A stretch of DNA of 64,000 bases from Marchantia polymorpha subsp. ruderalis (taxonomy: Eukaryota > Streptophyta > Marchantiopsida > Marchantiales > Marchantiaceae). The first letter of the stretch is position 1. Every line of letters starts with the position of its first letter. Below the pieces are notes generated by a model. It was not told the origin of the DNA. It saw only the letters and a list, made by a program, of their open reading frames with translations, and ran no database searches. This document shows positions 43,474-55,809 of this stretch, piece by piece. The DNA lies in assembly GCA_037833965.1 (NCBI GenBank), contig AP031357.1:16512001-16576000 (forward strand), read 5' to 3'. The position numbers and the translations under genes were made by a program.

Positions 43474-44251
43474 TGCAACTTCCGGGCTAATTCTCATTCA
43501 AGTTTACCTCAGATGGCTTTGCGATAGCTCATCATAGTTTCACAAGACTAGGATTGCTCCTCATACTCATAGTTTAAACACACTTTCACACAATTCTTCA
43601 ATGTATCACTCTGACTCACACACACATCGACACTCCAAGATACTGAAAATTGTTACTTTTTCATATATGAAACAAGTCTCTACACATGAATTGTCCAAAG
43701 TTACTTGAGAGGCTCTTCCCTACCTCTTTATATATACTACTTCAAAATTTACCATAGTAACAGACGGTAATTCTTATCTAACTTAATTTTACTAAAATAA
43801 AACATAGTAAGTTTGACAAGTTATCAATACGTGACAACATGCCGTTGGCCTCATAAACCTCTAGATGTTTACTAATCCGTAGATTGAGGTGACGACATGC
43901 CATTTGTGACTTTTCAACTTCTAGAACCTCCACTTGCCACTAAGTCATCATTAGACTTAGTCTAGCCAATTAAGTCCTTAATACTTAGTCGAACCAATCA
44001 AAACTAAACATGAAGTCAAATATCTTTTCTCTTGGAATCTAGACTTTTGTACAAGACAAAATAGAAGTGCTCACTCAAATCTTCTAAAACTTTTCTAGTT
44101 ATTCCGCCAGCTATAGACAATATAGCTAAACATAGTTATAACTTGATAAACTTAGTTATAACTAGCTAGACTTAGTCATAACTAAGCTAACCATAATTAA
44201 CCCATTCGCTACTTCTAGTTCTATCTCACACATACAACATTAGGTCTTATA
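43474..44251 (-). repeat. 5' LTR of element E
   Basis: About 778 bp, minus orientation, starting TATAAGACCTAATG (compare TGTAAGACCGGGTG in A) and ending GAAGTTGCA. Strong divergence and length differences from the element A LTRs show that it is much older. Confidence 0.75.
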
Positions 44252-45205
44252 GTATGGCTCATTGTAATAACCCACTAAAGGCTAAAACTGCAATATAGTG
44301 GTAGAAAGGTCGAACCCACAGGGACAGAGGAACACACAGGGTACAAAGTGTCACGTTTTAACAGACTATTGAGGAGTTTGAATTCTCAGGCAACTGTCAC
44401 TCCCAGAAATACTGCAAGTGTCCACTCGGAGCGCACTCGGAGGTCGCACAGTGCAGCGTAACACACACACACACACACCTGAAACTACAGAAACACAACC
44501 CAGAGATCCGTTAGGACCTCTACTCAAGATTTCAGGGGGGAAAAGTCTCTCGAGAGTACACTCAGCGAAGCTGCGGGTAGTGACTCCCAACTCCGGCTTT
44601 TACAACACTTCCACTAGCTTGTTGCTAGTGTAGGAAACCCGGTTTGGACTGCCTACTTCGGATCGAAGTCACTCATACGCGGTGAACAACACTCTCAACT
44701 CACAAAACGCGCAGAGAACACAGGTCCGCACTGAAGGACCCACTGAGAAACATTCCAGTAACACAACAACAGTCTATTGAAGAGTTTGAATTCTCAGGCA
44801 CTTGTCATTCCCAGAAATACTACAGGGGTTACCCTCAAGGCACCTGCTGCAGCGTAACCTGAATTTACAACCAAGGCTTACACGAAGTAGCAAAACTTCA
44901 CTTTGGCATTCAGGGGAAAAATCCCAAGGAGTACAATCAGAAAGAAACACTCGAAGGTGTAGGGGCGAAACTGTTCAAGTATCTAACTAGTCACTGGCTC
45001 TGAGCATCGGCAGTCACCCGCAGGTGCAGATCCGAACTACTCAAGTCTCTAACCAATGTACTAGCTCTGAACATTCGGCCGAAGGCCTTCAGCTACAAAA
45101 TGCGGAACGCTAAGTTGTAACTCCTCGTGCGTGGTGACAGAACTCAAGGACACAAACACGCAAAGGAAATGGGTTCCTGATCTGCACTTCTGATGGGAAA
45201 GAACC

Positions 45206-45234
45206 CCAGGCAAAACGCCTGGAACTATTTTATA
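45206..45234 (-). promoter_or_regulatory. TATA box and following palindrome in H
   Basis: Minus strand TATAAAATAG (45234-45225) followed by CCAGGCGTTTTGCCTGG (45222-45206), as in G, I and L. Confidence 0.65.
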
Positions 45235-45270
45235 CCTTCTAAGTCCTACCTAGCACTACACTGCACTACG

Positions 45271-47974
45271 CTACACGCCTGCACGGAACCACGCTACACT
45301 ACACTCCGCGGAACCTGTACTACGTCTCCTGCGCGGCCGACTGCCGCGCACTAACTCCCTACCCTGCCAATCTTCCGCTCGACTGCGCAGTCCCAACCGC
45401 TGCAACGCCGCGGACACCTCCCCTTCGAGGGCGGACATGGTATCCTGTGCCTTCGACAGAAAGGCTTCGAGCTTCTTTGCTACCTTCCGCCGACTCCTAC
45501 TGTCGCCTGACAACAACCCGGCTGCGCGCAATTCAAACTCACGCAGTGTGAGTTTCTCCTGCGCCTTCACTTCCCAGTGGGCGTAGCCCTTGAGACAGTG
45601 GGCGACTCGCCTCGCCGTCTCCACCTTCGTGCGATCCGCCTCCTTCCTGCGATCCTCTTCAATTATCACTAATTGCGATTCGGCTTCAGCACGTTGCGCT
45701 CTCAATTCGCCACACTCTGACTGTAACCTGCGGATTAACTCTTCATCCGCCTGCCGTGCGAGCTGACATTGTTCCAACAACCGCGTCTGTCGCACGAGCT
45801 CCTCTGACAAAATCCGATTCTGGGCCTGCTCAGAAATGAGTGCTTCCTTGACCTTCACCTGCTCCTTGGTGAGCTCGTCCAGTTTCTCATCCTTCATCTT
45901 CTCGGAGTGCTTGTAGAATTTCTGATTAAGCTTGTACTGACCCCACAAGCACGCATGCTTCTCCTTCAATTCCTTCAACTCCTGGTCCACTCTAGCTAAT
46001 AGCTTGCTGGTGTGGACTTTCGTGCGAGTCCGCCTGCGCACTAACTCGATGTAAGATCCCGGCTGGAGTGGGTCGGCGTATTTATCGACCTTGCGATCCA
46101 AGTACCGCAGCAACGGAATCACCTGCTCAGAGAGCGCCGCCGCCGGCGCTCCAACAATGTCCTCCTCCTCCTCCTCGGTGTCTTCTGCTCCTGACATTTC
46201 TTCCGTGGAGCCTCCGTCGTCATCATCCGAGTGGAGAATTTCAGTCTCCATTGATTGCGTCGGCGACTGCCCCGAGTGGGGCTGCACGTCATCGACGTGT
46301 GCTGCCTGCGAAGGCACGGCTGCAGCCTCGCTGCTCGTCGCCAAAATGTCTAAGGCGGAAGGCGAATGTACCCGTGCGGCATCCCCGTCGCTCGCTTGTT
46401 GATTGTCTACCGCATCCTCTCTGCCGCCGTCGTCCGCCGCCGAAGGCGATCGAGCGGAGGGTGACTGCGCGGGGTTTGATTGCGCATCGCGCATCGAGAT
46501 TTCATCCCGCGGACAGTCACTCCGCTCCTCCGTCTGTTGCTGCTCCCTTGATCGGTCCGTGGGGGCTGTGCCCGGCCCGTGCGCAGGCGCATTTGCCGGC
46601 GCCTTGTCCGCCGCAGGCGTAGCGCCGCGGACATCTATCGCCGAAGGCGACATGGCCGGGGGCCGCACGCCCGATGTTCCTTGGCCTATAGGCCCTACCG
46701 CCGAAGGCGCATCTATCGGCGGACTTCCCGCCGATGGTGCGGCCTCCGCACGCTCTCTGCTCGTATCTCCTCGGCTCGAAGGCCCTGGCGCCGAAGGCGC
46801 AAATTGCGGCGCGTGGGGCGCCGGAGGGTCTGGCCCCGAGGGCTGGTGTCTCGTAGGCGGTTCTTCCGCCGGCTCCTTCCCCTTCCTACGTTGGAACGGG
46901 GGTGATTCTTGCCTGTGCACAGGCGGCACGTGTGGAGGCGTCCTGTGCACAGGCGACCTGTGCACAGGTGAGCGCCTGTGCACAGGCGGACTGCTCCTTC
47001 CCACGCGTAAGCGTAGATCCACGTCCACTTGTGTTCGCCGGTCCGCGGAGGCTCGTCTGTGCGCAAACGGAACATCTGTCCGCATCGCACGTGGTAACTC
47101 CGGAGGCCCTTGGCCCGTAGGCGGCCTCTCTCCCGTCGAGGTTGCAGCGTGGCCCGTCGCTCCTGCGGTCGTCCGCGCTTCCTCATGCTCCTCTGGCGAC
47201 GCACTTCCTTTCTCCGTCGCAATCGTCGCCGTGTCCGCACTGTCAGCTGGTAACACCAGTCTGCGTGCCTTCTGCTTCGGCCGGCTGTATGGCTCGCACA
47301 GCGGCCGCGGTCGAATGGGAGCAGAGGGTTCTTGATGCTGCTCCTCTTCGGACTCTTCCCTCCATCGCCGCTTCCGCGGCACTCGTGCTGCAGGAGTGTG
47401 TCTCCCTTCGTCCCTCCGTCTTGATGGGGTAGAAGTCGGTGACTCCTCTGCATCAGTGTCGACCTCGTTCTCCCGCACATACTTCCCGGGATGGTCGATG
47501 GACAATGGCGGAAAATGTTCAAGCTCCGCCGCTGTCAAACAATTCCGTTGTCGATAAAAATTGATGAGGAAAGGAGAAAGATGGTTTAGAGTTCCCCCCT
47601 TCTCCTCAAACGCGTGCTGTCGCATCACCCTGTGCAGGATGCTCGCCCAGTGAATTGGAGTTCCCTCGATGACGCACTCCACAAAAGAGACCTGCCACAA
47701 TGTGATGTAGCAGGCGCGGTGCGGCTGCAGTAATTGCATCAGCGCCGCGGACAAAGTCCGGCGAAATCGATCCTTGTAATCACGGGTCCTGTACCCATTC
47801 TTGGTAGACCTCCCGGTCTTGAACAGCTCCACAAATTGCGCCTCTTCTTGCTTGGTCACCTTGATGCTCTCACTGTCGAAAAGGAGATGCCCTGGCATGC
47901 CAGCACATCTTCCCAACGCCTGCGCCCAATCTTGGACTGTCCACCGGTCAACATGCGGACGCAATCCGCGCGAG
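45271..47974 (-). CDS. LTR protein in H, C-terminal part (beyond insertion I)
   Basis: This open stretch holds most of the LLWGWN-family protein: from VDRWTVQDWAQALGRCAG through NHLSPFLINFYRQRNCL, the PVHRR/PSA-rich middle, PLLRYLDRKVDKYADP, the coiled coil and LGLRSRAEDWQGRE. Very similar to G and I. It is separated from its N-terminal part (53374-53797) by solo LTR I. A 310-codon antisense frame (46403-47335, plus) is a shadow. Confidence 0.72.
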
Positions 47975-49221
47975 TGTGGTACCCCACTTTTGGCAATTTT
48001 GAGGAAATTAAAACATTTTTGGAAAACTGTACCCTGGCAGCATTGTAAATGGCCTTCGGTACATCAAAACAGAGTGAATCCGGAAGATCGCGGGGATTCT
48101 CGAGGGATCTTGTAGAATCTGGGATTTGGGGTGCAGCAGTAAGGGCAGGCACCACCCTCCCTGCGAGCTCTGCAGTTAGGATCTCTACGGCGCAAGGCGC
48201 AAAACCCGCCTTCGGAGGTTGCGTCCGCGGCTGTAGGGAAACCCTCCCTAGTTAGGTCAACCCTCGGGCGCCTTGACCAAGTTAGGATCCCGTTGGAAAG
48301 AGCTCGACGCACTGATTCCAACGAGCACAAGAACGTTTGGAACGGACGAGGACTTAGGGAGTTATCGCTACTGAAAGAAACGGAGGCGGACGCCTACGGC
48401 GGAAGGAGTTCGCCACCGGCGCGAATTCCGCCTACGCGGAAGGGGGAATCAAGTTCTGTCCTATGCGCGGACGAAGGCGTTCGCCTGTGCACAGGCGAAG
48501 TAGGGTTAGGGAAGGCGCGAAGTCCGCCTACGCACAGGCGTTCGCCTGTGCACAGGCACTTCGGCGTCGGCGGAAAATCCGCCTTGGGCCCTAGAAGTGC
48601 GCCTTGTGAGGAAGAAAGTGTACGGCGCCTTCCGCGCCAGCGCAGCGCCGCGTACGTCGGAAGAACCGCCAGAGTAATCCCATCGGTACGGACCATGCGG
48701 ACGGCACGGGTGGATGCGCTCTTGGATGGACGGAGTTGCGGCGGCGGAAGCGCCGACGGAGAGACAAGGAACGGACAGGCTGGACGGAGACGGCTGACCA
48801 CGGTCAACGCCTTCCGCGCCAGCGCAGCGCCGCGGACGGAATTCGCCTGCGCACAGGCGCTCGCCTGTGCACAGGAGGATGTTCAAGTTCCGCGCCGGCG
48901 GAGAATCCGCCGAGGCTCCTGCCTGCGCACAGGCAGGAGTTGAATTTTTGTCCGACATGCGGACACACGCGTCAAGGCAGAGGGAGATTGGCCGAGGGAC
49001 GGTACGAACAAGTGTACCGCGCAAGGCGGAAAACTCGCCTTCGGCGCTACGCCCCCATGTCCGCAGGGTGACACGCTCGCGGAGTTCAAATCCGCCAATT
49101 CGAGCGTGAGAGTTTAATCGACGACGGCGGAGCGTGAAGCCGCGCGTGAGAGCGAAGACCGTTCCAGCGTACAGCCGGCGCGGCCATCAAGTGAGACGTT
49201 CTTCACGACCAAGAGTCGACC

Positions 49222-52200
49222 ATGACCTTCGACCGGGCGGCGGAGAGCGTCCCATTCTTGAATTCGCGATTCCAATCTCTTGTGCGCGCTGCGCGCATCC
49301 ATCTGCTGGCTGCGGAACATTCTCGACGTCGTCGCACAGGAGATTTCTTGTTGATTGAAGGAGAAGTGAGTGCGCGTGATTTGGAATTGAGAGCGATTAG
49401 AGTTTGCCGAGAGAGAAAGAAACGCGGGCAGTGCGGAAGTAGAATGAGCGGGCGAGCGAACCCCAGGAACGCAATGACGAGACCGAGCAGATTGCGGATG
49501 GTGCCACTTCGCCTGCCGCAGAACGGGCTGCGCGCTTTCGAGGAGCGCTTAATAGCAAGAAAGCTCGATTTCTTGCTATGGGGATGGAATTACATCTGTG
49601 CGAATATGGTGCGCGAGTGGCTAGAGCCACAGGGACCACCCTCGCGCGGATTGCGTCCGCATGTTGATCGGTGGACAGTCCAAGATTGGGCGCAGGCGTT
49701 GGGACGATGTGCTGGCATGCCAGGGCATCTCCTTTTCGACAGTGAGAGCATCAAGGTGACCAAGCAAGAAGAGGCGCAATTTGTGGAGCTGTTCAAGACC
49801 GGGAGGTCTACCAAGAATGGGTACAGGACCCGTGATTACAAGGATCGATTTCGCCGGACTTTGTCCGCGGCGCTGATGCAATTACTGCAGCCGCACCGCG
49901 CCTGCTACATCACATTGTGGCAGGTCTCTTTTGTGGAGTGCGTCATCGAGGGAACTCCAATTCACTGGGCGAGCATCCTGCACAGGGTGATGCGACAGCA
50001 CGCGTTTGAGGAGAAGGGGGGGACTCTAAACCATCTTTCTCCTTTCCTCATCAATTTTTATCGACAGCGGAATTGTTTGACAGCGGCGGAGCTTGAACAT
50101 TTTCCGCCATTGTCCATCGACCATCCCGGGAAGTATGTGCGGGAGAACGAGGTCGATACTGACGCAGAGGAGTCACCGACTTCGACCCCATCCAGACGGA
50201 GGGACGAAGGGAGACACACCCCTGCAGCGCGAGTGCCGCGGAAGCGGCGATGGAGGGAAGATTCTGAAGAGGAGCAGCATCAAGAACCCTCTGCTCCCAT
50301 TCGACCGCGGCCGCTGTGCGAGCCATACAGCCGGCCGAAGCAGAAGGCACGCAGACTGGTGTTGCCAGCTGACAGTGCAGACACGGCGACGATTGCGACG
50401 GAGATAGGAAGTGCGTCGCCAGAGAGGCGAGAGGAAGCGCGGACGACCGCAGGAGCAACAGGCCACGCTGCAACCTCGTCGGGAGAGAGGCCGCCTACGG
50501 GCCAAGGGCCTCCGGAGTTACCACGTGCGATGCGGACAGATGTTCCGTTTGCGCACAGGCGAACCTCCGCGGACGGACGAGCCTCCGCGAACCGGCGAAC
50601 ACAAGTGGACGTGGATCTACGCTTACGCGTGGGAAGGAGCAGTCCGCCTGTGCACAGGCGCTCGCCTGTGCACAGGTCGCCTGTGCACAGGACACCTCCG
50701 CACGTGCCGCCTGTGCACAGGCAAGAATCACCCCCGTTCCAACGTAGGAAGGGGAAGGAGCCGGCGGAAGAACCGCCTACGAGACACCGGCCCTCGGGGC
50801 CAGACCCTCCGGCGCACCACGCGCCGCAATTTGCGCCTTCGGCGCCAGGGCCTTCGAGCCGAGGGGATACGAGCAGAGAGCGTGCGGAGGCCGCACCATC
50901 GGCGGGAAGTCCGCCGATAGATGCGCCTTCGGCGGTAGGGCCTATAGGCCAAGGAACATCGGGCGTGCGGCCCCCGGCCATGTCGCCTTCGGCGATAGAT
51001 GTCCGCGGCGCTACGCCTGCGGCGGACAAGGCGCCGGCAAATGCGCCTACGCACGGGCCGGGCACAGCCCCCACGGACCGATCAAGGGAGCAGCAGACGA
51101 TGGAGCGGAGTGACTGTCCGCGGGATGAAATCTCGATGCGCGATGCGCAATCCAACCCCGCGCAGCCACCCTCCGCTCGATCGCCTTCGGCGGCGGACGA
51201 CAGAGGCAGAGAGGATGCGGTAGACCATCAACAAGCGAGAGACGGGGATGCCGCACGGGTACATTCGCCTTCCGCCTTAGACATTTTGGCGACGAGCAGC
51301 GAGGCTGCAGCCGTGCCTTCGCAGGCAGCACACGTCGAGGACGTGCAGCCCCACTCGGGGCAGTCGCCGACGCAATCAATGGCGACTGAAATTCTCCACT
51401 CGGATGATGACGACGGAGGCTCCACGGAAGAAATGTCAGGAGCAGAAGACACCGAGGAGGAGGAGGAGGAAATTGTTGGAGCGCCGGCGGCGGCGCTCTC
51501 TGAGCAGGTGATTCCGTTGCTGCGGTACTTGGATCGCAAGGTCGATAAATACGCCGACCCACTCCAGCCGGGATCTTACATCGAGTTAGTGCGCAGGCGG
51601 ACTCGCACTAAAGTCCACACCAGCAAGCTATTAGCTAGAGTGGACCAGGAGTTGAGGGACTTGAAGGAGAAGCATGAGTGCTTGTGGGGTCAGTACAAGC
51701 TTAATCAGAAGTTCTACAAGCACACCGAGAAGATGAAGGATGAGAAACTGGGCGAGCTCACCAAGGAGCAGGTGAAGGTCAAGGAAGCACTCGATTCTGA
51801 GCAGGCCCAGAATCGGATTTTGTCAGAGGAGCTCGTGCGACAGACGCGGTTGTTGGAACAATGTCAGCTCGCACGGCAGGCGGATGAAGAATTAATCCGC
51901 AGGTTACAGTCAGAGTGTGGCGAATTGAGAGCGCAACGTGCTGAAGCCGAATCGCAATTAGTGATGATTGAAGAGGATCGCAGGAAGGAGGCGGATCGCA
52001 CGAAGGTGGAGACGGCGAGGCGAGTCGCCCACTGTCTCAAGGGCTACGCCCACTGGGAAGTGAAGGCGCAGGAGAAACTCACACTGCGTGAGTTTGAATT
52101 GCGCGCAGCCGGGTTGTTGTCAGGCGACAGTAGGAGTCGGCGGAAGGTAGCAAAGAAGCTCGAAGCCTTTCTGTCGAAGGCACAGGATACCATGTCCGCC

Positions 52201-52359
52201 CTCGAGGGGGAGGTGTCCGCGGCGTTGCAGAGGTTGGGACTGCGCAGTCGAGCGGAAGAGTGGCAGGGTAGGGAGTTAGTGCGCGGCAGTCGGCCGCGCA
52301 GGAGGCGTAGTACAGGTTCCGCGGAGTGTAGTGTAGCGTGGTTCCGTGCAGGCGTGTAG
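49222..52359 (+). CDS. LTR-encoded protein of I (1045 codons, open)
   Basis: Same blocks as the G copy and nearly the same sequence; the longest open copy here. The extra length lies in the low-complexity middle (additional RTSADGRASANR and PVHRR units), showing that this part changes by gain and loss of short repeats while the N- and C-terminal blocks stay constant. Function unknown. A 291-codon antisense frame (50280-51155) is a shadow. Confidence 0.75.
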   Translation: MTFDRAAESVPFLNSRFQSLVRAARIHLLAAEHSRRRRTGDFLLIEGEVSARDLELRAIRVCRERKKRGQCGSRMSGRANPRNAMTRPSRLRMVPLRLPQNGLRAFEERLIARKLDFLLWGWNYICANMVREWLEPQGPPSRGLRPHVDRWTVQDWAQALGRCAGMPGHLLFDSESIKVTKQEEAQFVELFKTGRSTKNGYRTRDYKDRFRRTLSAALMQLLQPHRACYITLWQVSFVECVIEGTPIHWASILHRVMRQHAFEEKGGTLNHLSPFLINFYRQRNCLTAAELEHFPPLSIDHPGKYVRENEVDTDAEESPTSTPSRRRDEGRHTPAARVPRKRRWREDSEEEQHQEPSAPIRPRPLCEPYSRPKQKARRLVLPADSADTATIATEIGSASPERREEARTTAGATGHAATSSGERPPTGQGPPELPRAMRTDVPFAHRRTSADGRASANRRTQVDVDLRLRVGRSSPPVHRRSPVHRSPVHRTPPHVPPVHRQESPPFQRRKGKEPAEEPPTRHRPSGPDPPAHHAPQFAPSAPGPSSRGDTSRERAEAAPSAGSPPIDAPSAVGPIGQGTSGVRPPAMSPSAIDVRGATPAADKAPANAPTHGPGTAPTDRSREQQTMERSDCPRDEISMRDAQSNPAQPPSARSPSAADDRGREDAVDHQQARDGDAARVHSPSALDILATSSEAAAVPSQAAHVEDVQPHSGQSPTQSMATEILHSDDDDGGSTEEMSGAEDTEEEEEEIVGAPAAALSEQVIPLLRYLDRKVDKYADPLQPGSYIELVRRRTRTKVHTSKLLARVDQELRDLKEKHECLWGQYKLNQKFYKHTEKMKDEKLGELTKEQVKVKEALDSEQAQNRILSEELVRQTRLLEQCQLARQADEELIRRLQSECGELRAQRAEAESQLVMIEEDRRKEADRTKVETARRVAHCLKGYAHWEVKAQEKLTLREFELRAAGLLSGDSRSRRKVAKKLEAFLSKAQDTMSALEGEVSAALQRLGLRSRAEEWQGRELVRGSRPRRRRSTGSAECSVAWFRAGV

Positions 52360-52395
52360 CGTAGTGCAGTGTAGTGCTAGGTAGGACTTAGAAGG

Positions 52396-52424
52396 TATAA
52401 AATAGTTCCAGGCGTTTTGCCTGG
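52396..52424 (+). promoter_or_regulatory. TATA box and following palindrome in I
   Basis: TATAAAATAG (52396-52405) then CCAGGCGTTTTGCCTGG (52408-52424). Confidence 0.65.
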
Positions 52425-53373
52425 GGTTCTTTCCCATCAGAAGTATAGATCAGGAACCCATTACCTTTGCGTGTTTGTGTCCTTGAGTTCTGTCACCACG
52501 CATGAGGAGTTACAACTTAGCGTTCCGCATTTTGTAGCTGAAGGCCTTCGGCCGAATGTTCAGAGCTAGTACATTGGTTAGAGACTTGAGTAGTTCGGAT
52601 CTGCACCTGCGGGTGACTGCCGATGCTCAGAGCCAGTGACTAGTTAGATACTTGAACAGTTTCGCCCCTACACCTTCGAGTGTTTCTTTCTGATTGTACT
52701 CCCTTGGGATTTTTCCCCTGAATGCCAAAGTGAAGTTTTGCTACTTCGTGTAAACCTTGGTTGTAAATTCAGGTTACGCTGCAGCAGGTGCCTTGAGGGT
52801 AACCCCTGTAGTATTTCTGGGAATGACAAGTGCCTGAGAATTCAAACTCTTCAATAGACTGTTGTTGTGTTACTGGAATGTTTCACAGTGAGTCCTTCAG
52901 TGCGGACCTGTGTTCTTTGCGCGTTTTGTGAGTTGAGAGTGTTGTTCACCGCGTAGGAGTGACTTCGATCCGAAGTAGGCAGTCCAAACCGGGTTTCCTA
53001 CACTAGCAGCAAGCTAGTGGAAGTGTTGTAAAAGCCGGAGTTGGAAGTCACTGCCCGCAGCTTTGCAGAGTGTACTCTTGAGAGACTTTCCCCCTGAAAT
53101 CTTGAAGTAGAGGTCCTAACGGATCTCTGGGTTGTGTTTCTGTAGTTTCAGGTGTGTGTGTGTGTGTGTGTGTGTTACGCTGCACTGTGCGACCTCCGAG
53201 TGCGCTCCGAGTGGACACTTGCAGTATTTCTGGGAGTGACAGTTGCCTGAGAATTCAAACTCCTCAATAGTCTGTTAAAACGTGACACTTTGTACCCTGT
53301 GTGTTCCTCTGTCCCTGTGGGTTCGACCTTTCTACCACTATATTGCAGTTTTAGCCTTTAGTGGGTTATTACA

Positions 53374-53797
53374 GCGAGGGTGGTCCCTGTGGCTCTAGCC
53401 ACTCGCGCACCATATTCGCACAGATGTAATTCCATCCCCATAGCAAGAAATCGAGCTTTCTTGCTATTAAGCGTTCCTCAAAAGCGCGCAGCCCGTTCTG
53501 CGGTAGGCGAAGTGGCACCATCCGCAATCTGCTCGGTCTCGTCATTGCGTTCCTGGGGTTCGCTCGCCCGCTCATTCTACTTCCGCACCGCTCGGGTTTC
53601 TTTCTCTCTCGGCAAACTCTAATCGCCCTCAATTCCAAATCACGCGCACTCACTTCTCCCTCAATCAACAAGAAATCTCCTGTGCGACGACGTCGAGAAT
53701 GTTCCGCAGCCAGCAGATGGATGCGCGCAGCGCGCACAAGAGATTGGAATCGCGAATTCAAGAATGGGACGTTCTCCGCCGCCCGGTCGAAGGTCAT
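53374..53797 (-). CDS. LTR protein in H, N-terminal part
   Basis: Begins with MTFDRAAENVPFLNSRFQ and includes MSGRANPRNAMTRP and LDFLLWGWNYICANMVREW, ending at the insertion point of I. Upstream bases 53798-55044 are the U3 leader of H. Confidence 0.7.
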
Positions 53798-55044
53798 GGT
53801 CGGCTCTTGCTCGTGAAGAACGTCTCACTTGATGGCCGCGCCGGCTGTACGCTGGAACGGTCTTCGCTCTCACGCGCGGCTTCACGCTCCGCCGTCGTCG
53901 ATTAAACTCTCACGCTTGAATTGGCGGATTTGAACTCCGCGAGCGTATTACCCCGCGGACATGGGGGCGTAGCGCCGAAGGCGAGTTTTCCGCCTTGCGC
54001 GGTACACTTGTTCGTACCGCCCCTCGGCCAATCCTCCTCTGCCTTGACGCGTGTGTCCGCATGTCGGACAAAAGTTCAACTCCTGCCTGTGCGCAGGCAG
54101 ACTCCTCTGCGGATTCTCCGCCGGCGCGGATCTTGAACATCCTCCTGTGCACAGGCGTCCGCCTGTGCGCAGGCGAATTCCGTGCGCTACGTCGCGCTGG
54201 CGCGGAAGGCGTTGACCGTGGTCAGCCGTCTCCGTCCAGTCTGTCCGTTCCTTGTCTCTTCGTCGGCGCTTCCGCCGCCGCAACTCCGTCCGTCCAAGAG
54301 CGCATCCACCCTTCCCGTCCGCATCGTCCGTACCGATTTGATTACTCTGGCGGCTCTTCCGACGTACGCGGCGCCGCGCTGGCGCGGAAGGCGCCGTACA
54401 CTTTCTACCTCACAAGGCGCATTTCTAGGGCCCAAGGCGGATTTTCCGCCGACGCCGAAGCACCTGTGCACAGGCGAGCGCCTGTGCGTAGGCGGACTTC
54501 GCGCCTCCCCTAACCCTACTTCGCCTGTGCACAGGCGAACGCCTTCGTCCGCGCATAGGACAAAACTTGATTCCCCCTTCCGCGTAGGCGGAATTCGCGC
54601 CGGTGGCGAACTCTTTCCGCCGTAGGCGACCGCCTCCGTTTCTTCCAATAGCGATAACTCCCTAAGTCCTCATCCGTTCCAAGCGTTCTTGGGCTCGTTG
54701 GAATCAGTGCGTCGAGCTCTTTCCAACGGGATCCTAACTTGGTCAAGGCGCCCAAGGGTTGACCTAATTATGGAGGGTTTCCCTACAGCCGCGGACGCAA
54801 CCTCCGAAGGCGGGTTTTGCGCCTTGCGCCGTAGAGATCCTAACTGCAGAGCTCGCAGGGAGGGTGGTGCCTGTCCTTACTGCTGCACCCCAAATCCCAG
54901 ATTCTACAAGATCCCTCGAGAATCCCCGCAATCTTCCGGATTCACTCTGTTTTGATGTACCGAAGGCTATTTACAATGCTGCAAGGGTACAGTTTTCCAA
55001 AAATGTTTTAATTTTCTCAAAATTGCCAAAAGTGGGGTACCACA

Positions 55045-55809
55045 CTCATTTCGCTCAATCTCAACTTTGTGTTTTTCACAGGTTAACGGCTCCATGATTT
55101 TTGCGTTTCTTTTAGAGTTTGTTTTGTATGTTTTGAGATTTTTTGTTTTTCTAGATGACTTGACATTGAATGTTGCGGAATTAAACAGAGCCGATGGAAG
55201 TAGTCAATAGGAGAAGGTGCTCTTTTTCCCTAGACGATGTCCGCTTGAGAAAAAAGTGGTCTTAGGGAAAGAAAAACATTTTCAAAGCATTCCCAAATTA
55301 TTATTTTATTGATTTTAAAGCAAAAGGTGAGTTATGTTTTGATTTTTGTTTCAAGTCTAGATCTTATGTAGATAGAAAGTTATGAGTGTTGGAAGTTAAG
55401 AGAATTTTCACAATTACCAAAAGTTTGCTCTCGAACAAATTTGTATAGAGAAAATCACTTCTTTTAAATTTTGATTTATTGTTCAAAAATTTGCGTGAGT
55501 GTGTATAGAAGATAAGCTATCTTTCAACCCAATTTCACTGAGAGATTATGTTTAAAGAGAAAGTTATATTGTTTTGAAGTTCACATGATACAAAACCAAG
55601 AAAAGAGATTTGTAGTCTTTATTTGTAGTTTTTGTCATGTAGATAGCGTTTTTTAGAGAGAGACCTTTTGAGTGTTTTCACCTTATAGAATTGGCGTATT
55701 ATTGCGATGGATTTTTGTTGCTAGCAGCCGTAGGTTCGGCGCTTTCTTCTCAGCTCTTTTCCTCAGACACCGTGAGAATATTGTTCCTTGTGTATATATG
55801 GTGGACAAC
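55045..55809 (+). other. J: leader fragment of the element A family
   Basis: About 55255-55690 matches the leader of element A (2880-3335) in plus orientation, with stretches such as AAGATAAGCTA and GATAGCGTTT, but is strongly diverged. No LTR or gag follows. The first 200 bases and 55691-55809 show nothing I recognise. An old fragment. Confidence 0.6.

Larger units (their letters stand above)
30850..44251 (-). mobile_element. Element E: truncated relative of element A, split by F (with G)
   Basis: On the minus strand: 5' LTR (44251-43474), primer site and leader (43473 to about 42800), zinc-knuckle accessory frame split by solo LTR F (42564-32462), gag (about 32044-30850). It ends there, without pol or 3' LTR. 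Protein and DNA similarity to element A is clear, for example RARFADESI and VSQPRVPRK. The sequence is much diverged and broken in several places, so it is old. F inserted in the accessory frame with a near-perfect 5-bp duplication. Confidence 0.8.
47975..53373 (+). repeat. I: intact solo giant LTR (5399 bp) inside H
   Basis: From TGTGGTACCCCACTTTTGGC to AGTGGGTTATTACA, with a perfect GCGAG duplication (47970-47974 and 53374-53378). Inserted in the N-terminal coding part of H, in the opposite orientation. U3 leader 47975-49221 carries the conserved inverted-repeat block and 16-base palindromes (for example near 48481 and 48540). R/U5 52425-53373 has the two-copy U5 repeat and a GT microsatellite near 53155. 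No other gene seen there. Confidence 0.88.
44263..55044 (-). repeat. H: solo giant LTR, split by I
   Basis: About 5.38 kb without I. In minus orientation it runs from TGTGGTACCCCACTTTTGGC (55044) to AGTGGGTTATTACA (44263). The CTCAT duplication is perfect (44258-44262 and 55045-55049). It landed a few bases outside the 5' LTR of E. TATA box 45234-45225 and palindrome 45222-45206 (minus strand). R/U5 44263-45205 and U3 leader 53798-55044 hold no other gene. It looks whole apart from the insertion of I. Confidence 0.87.
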
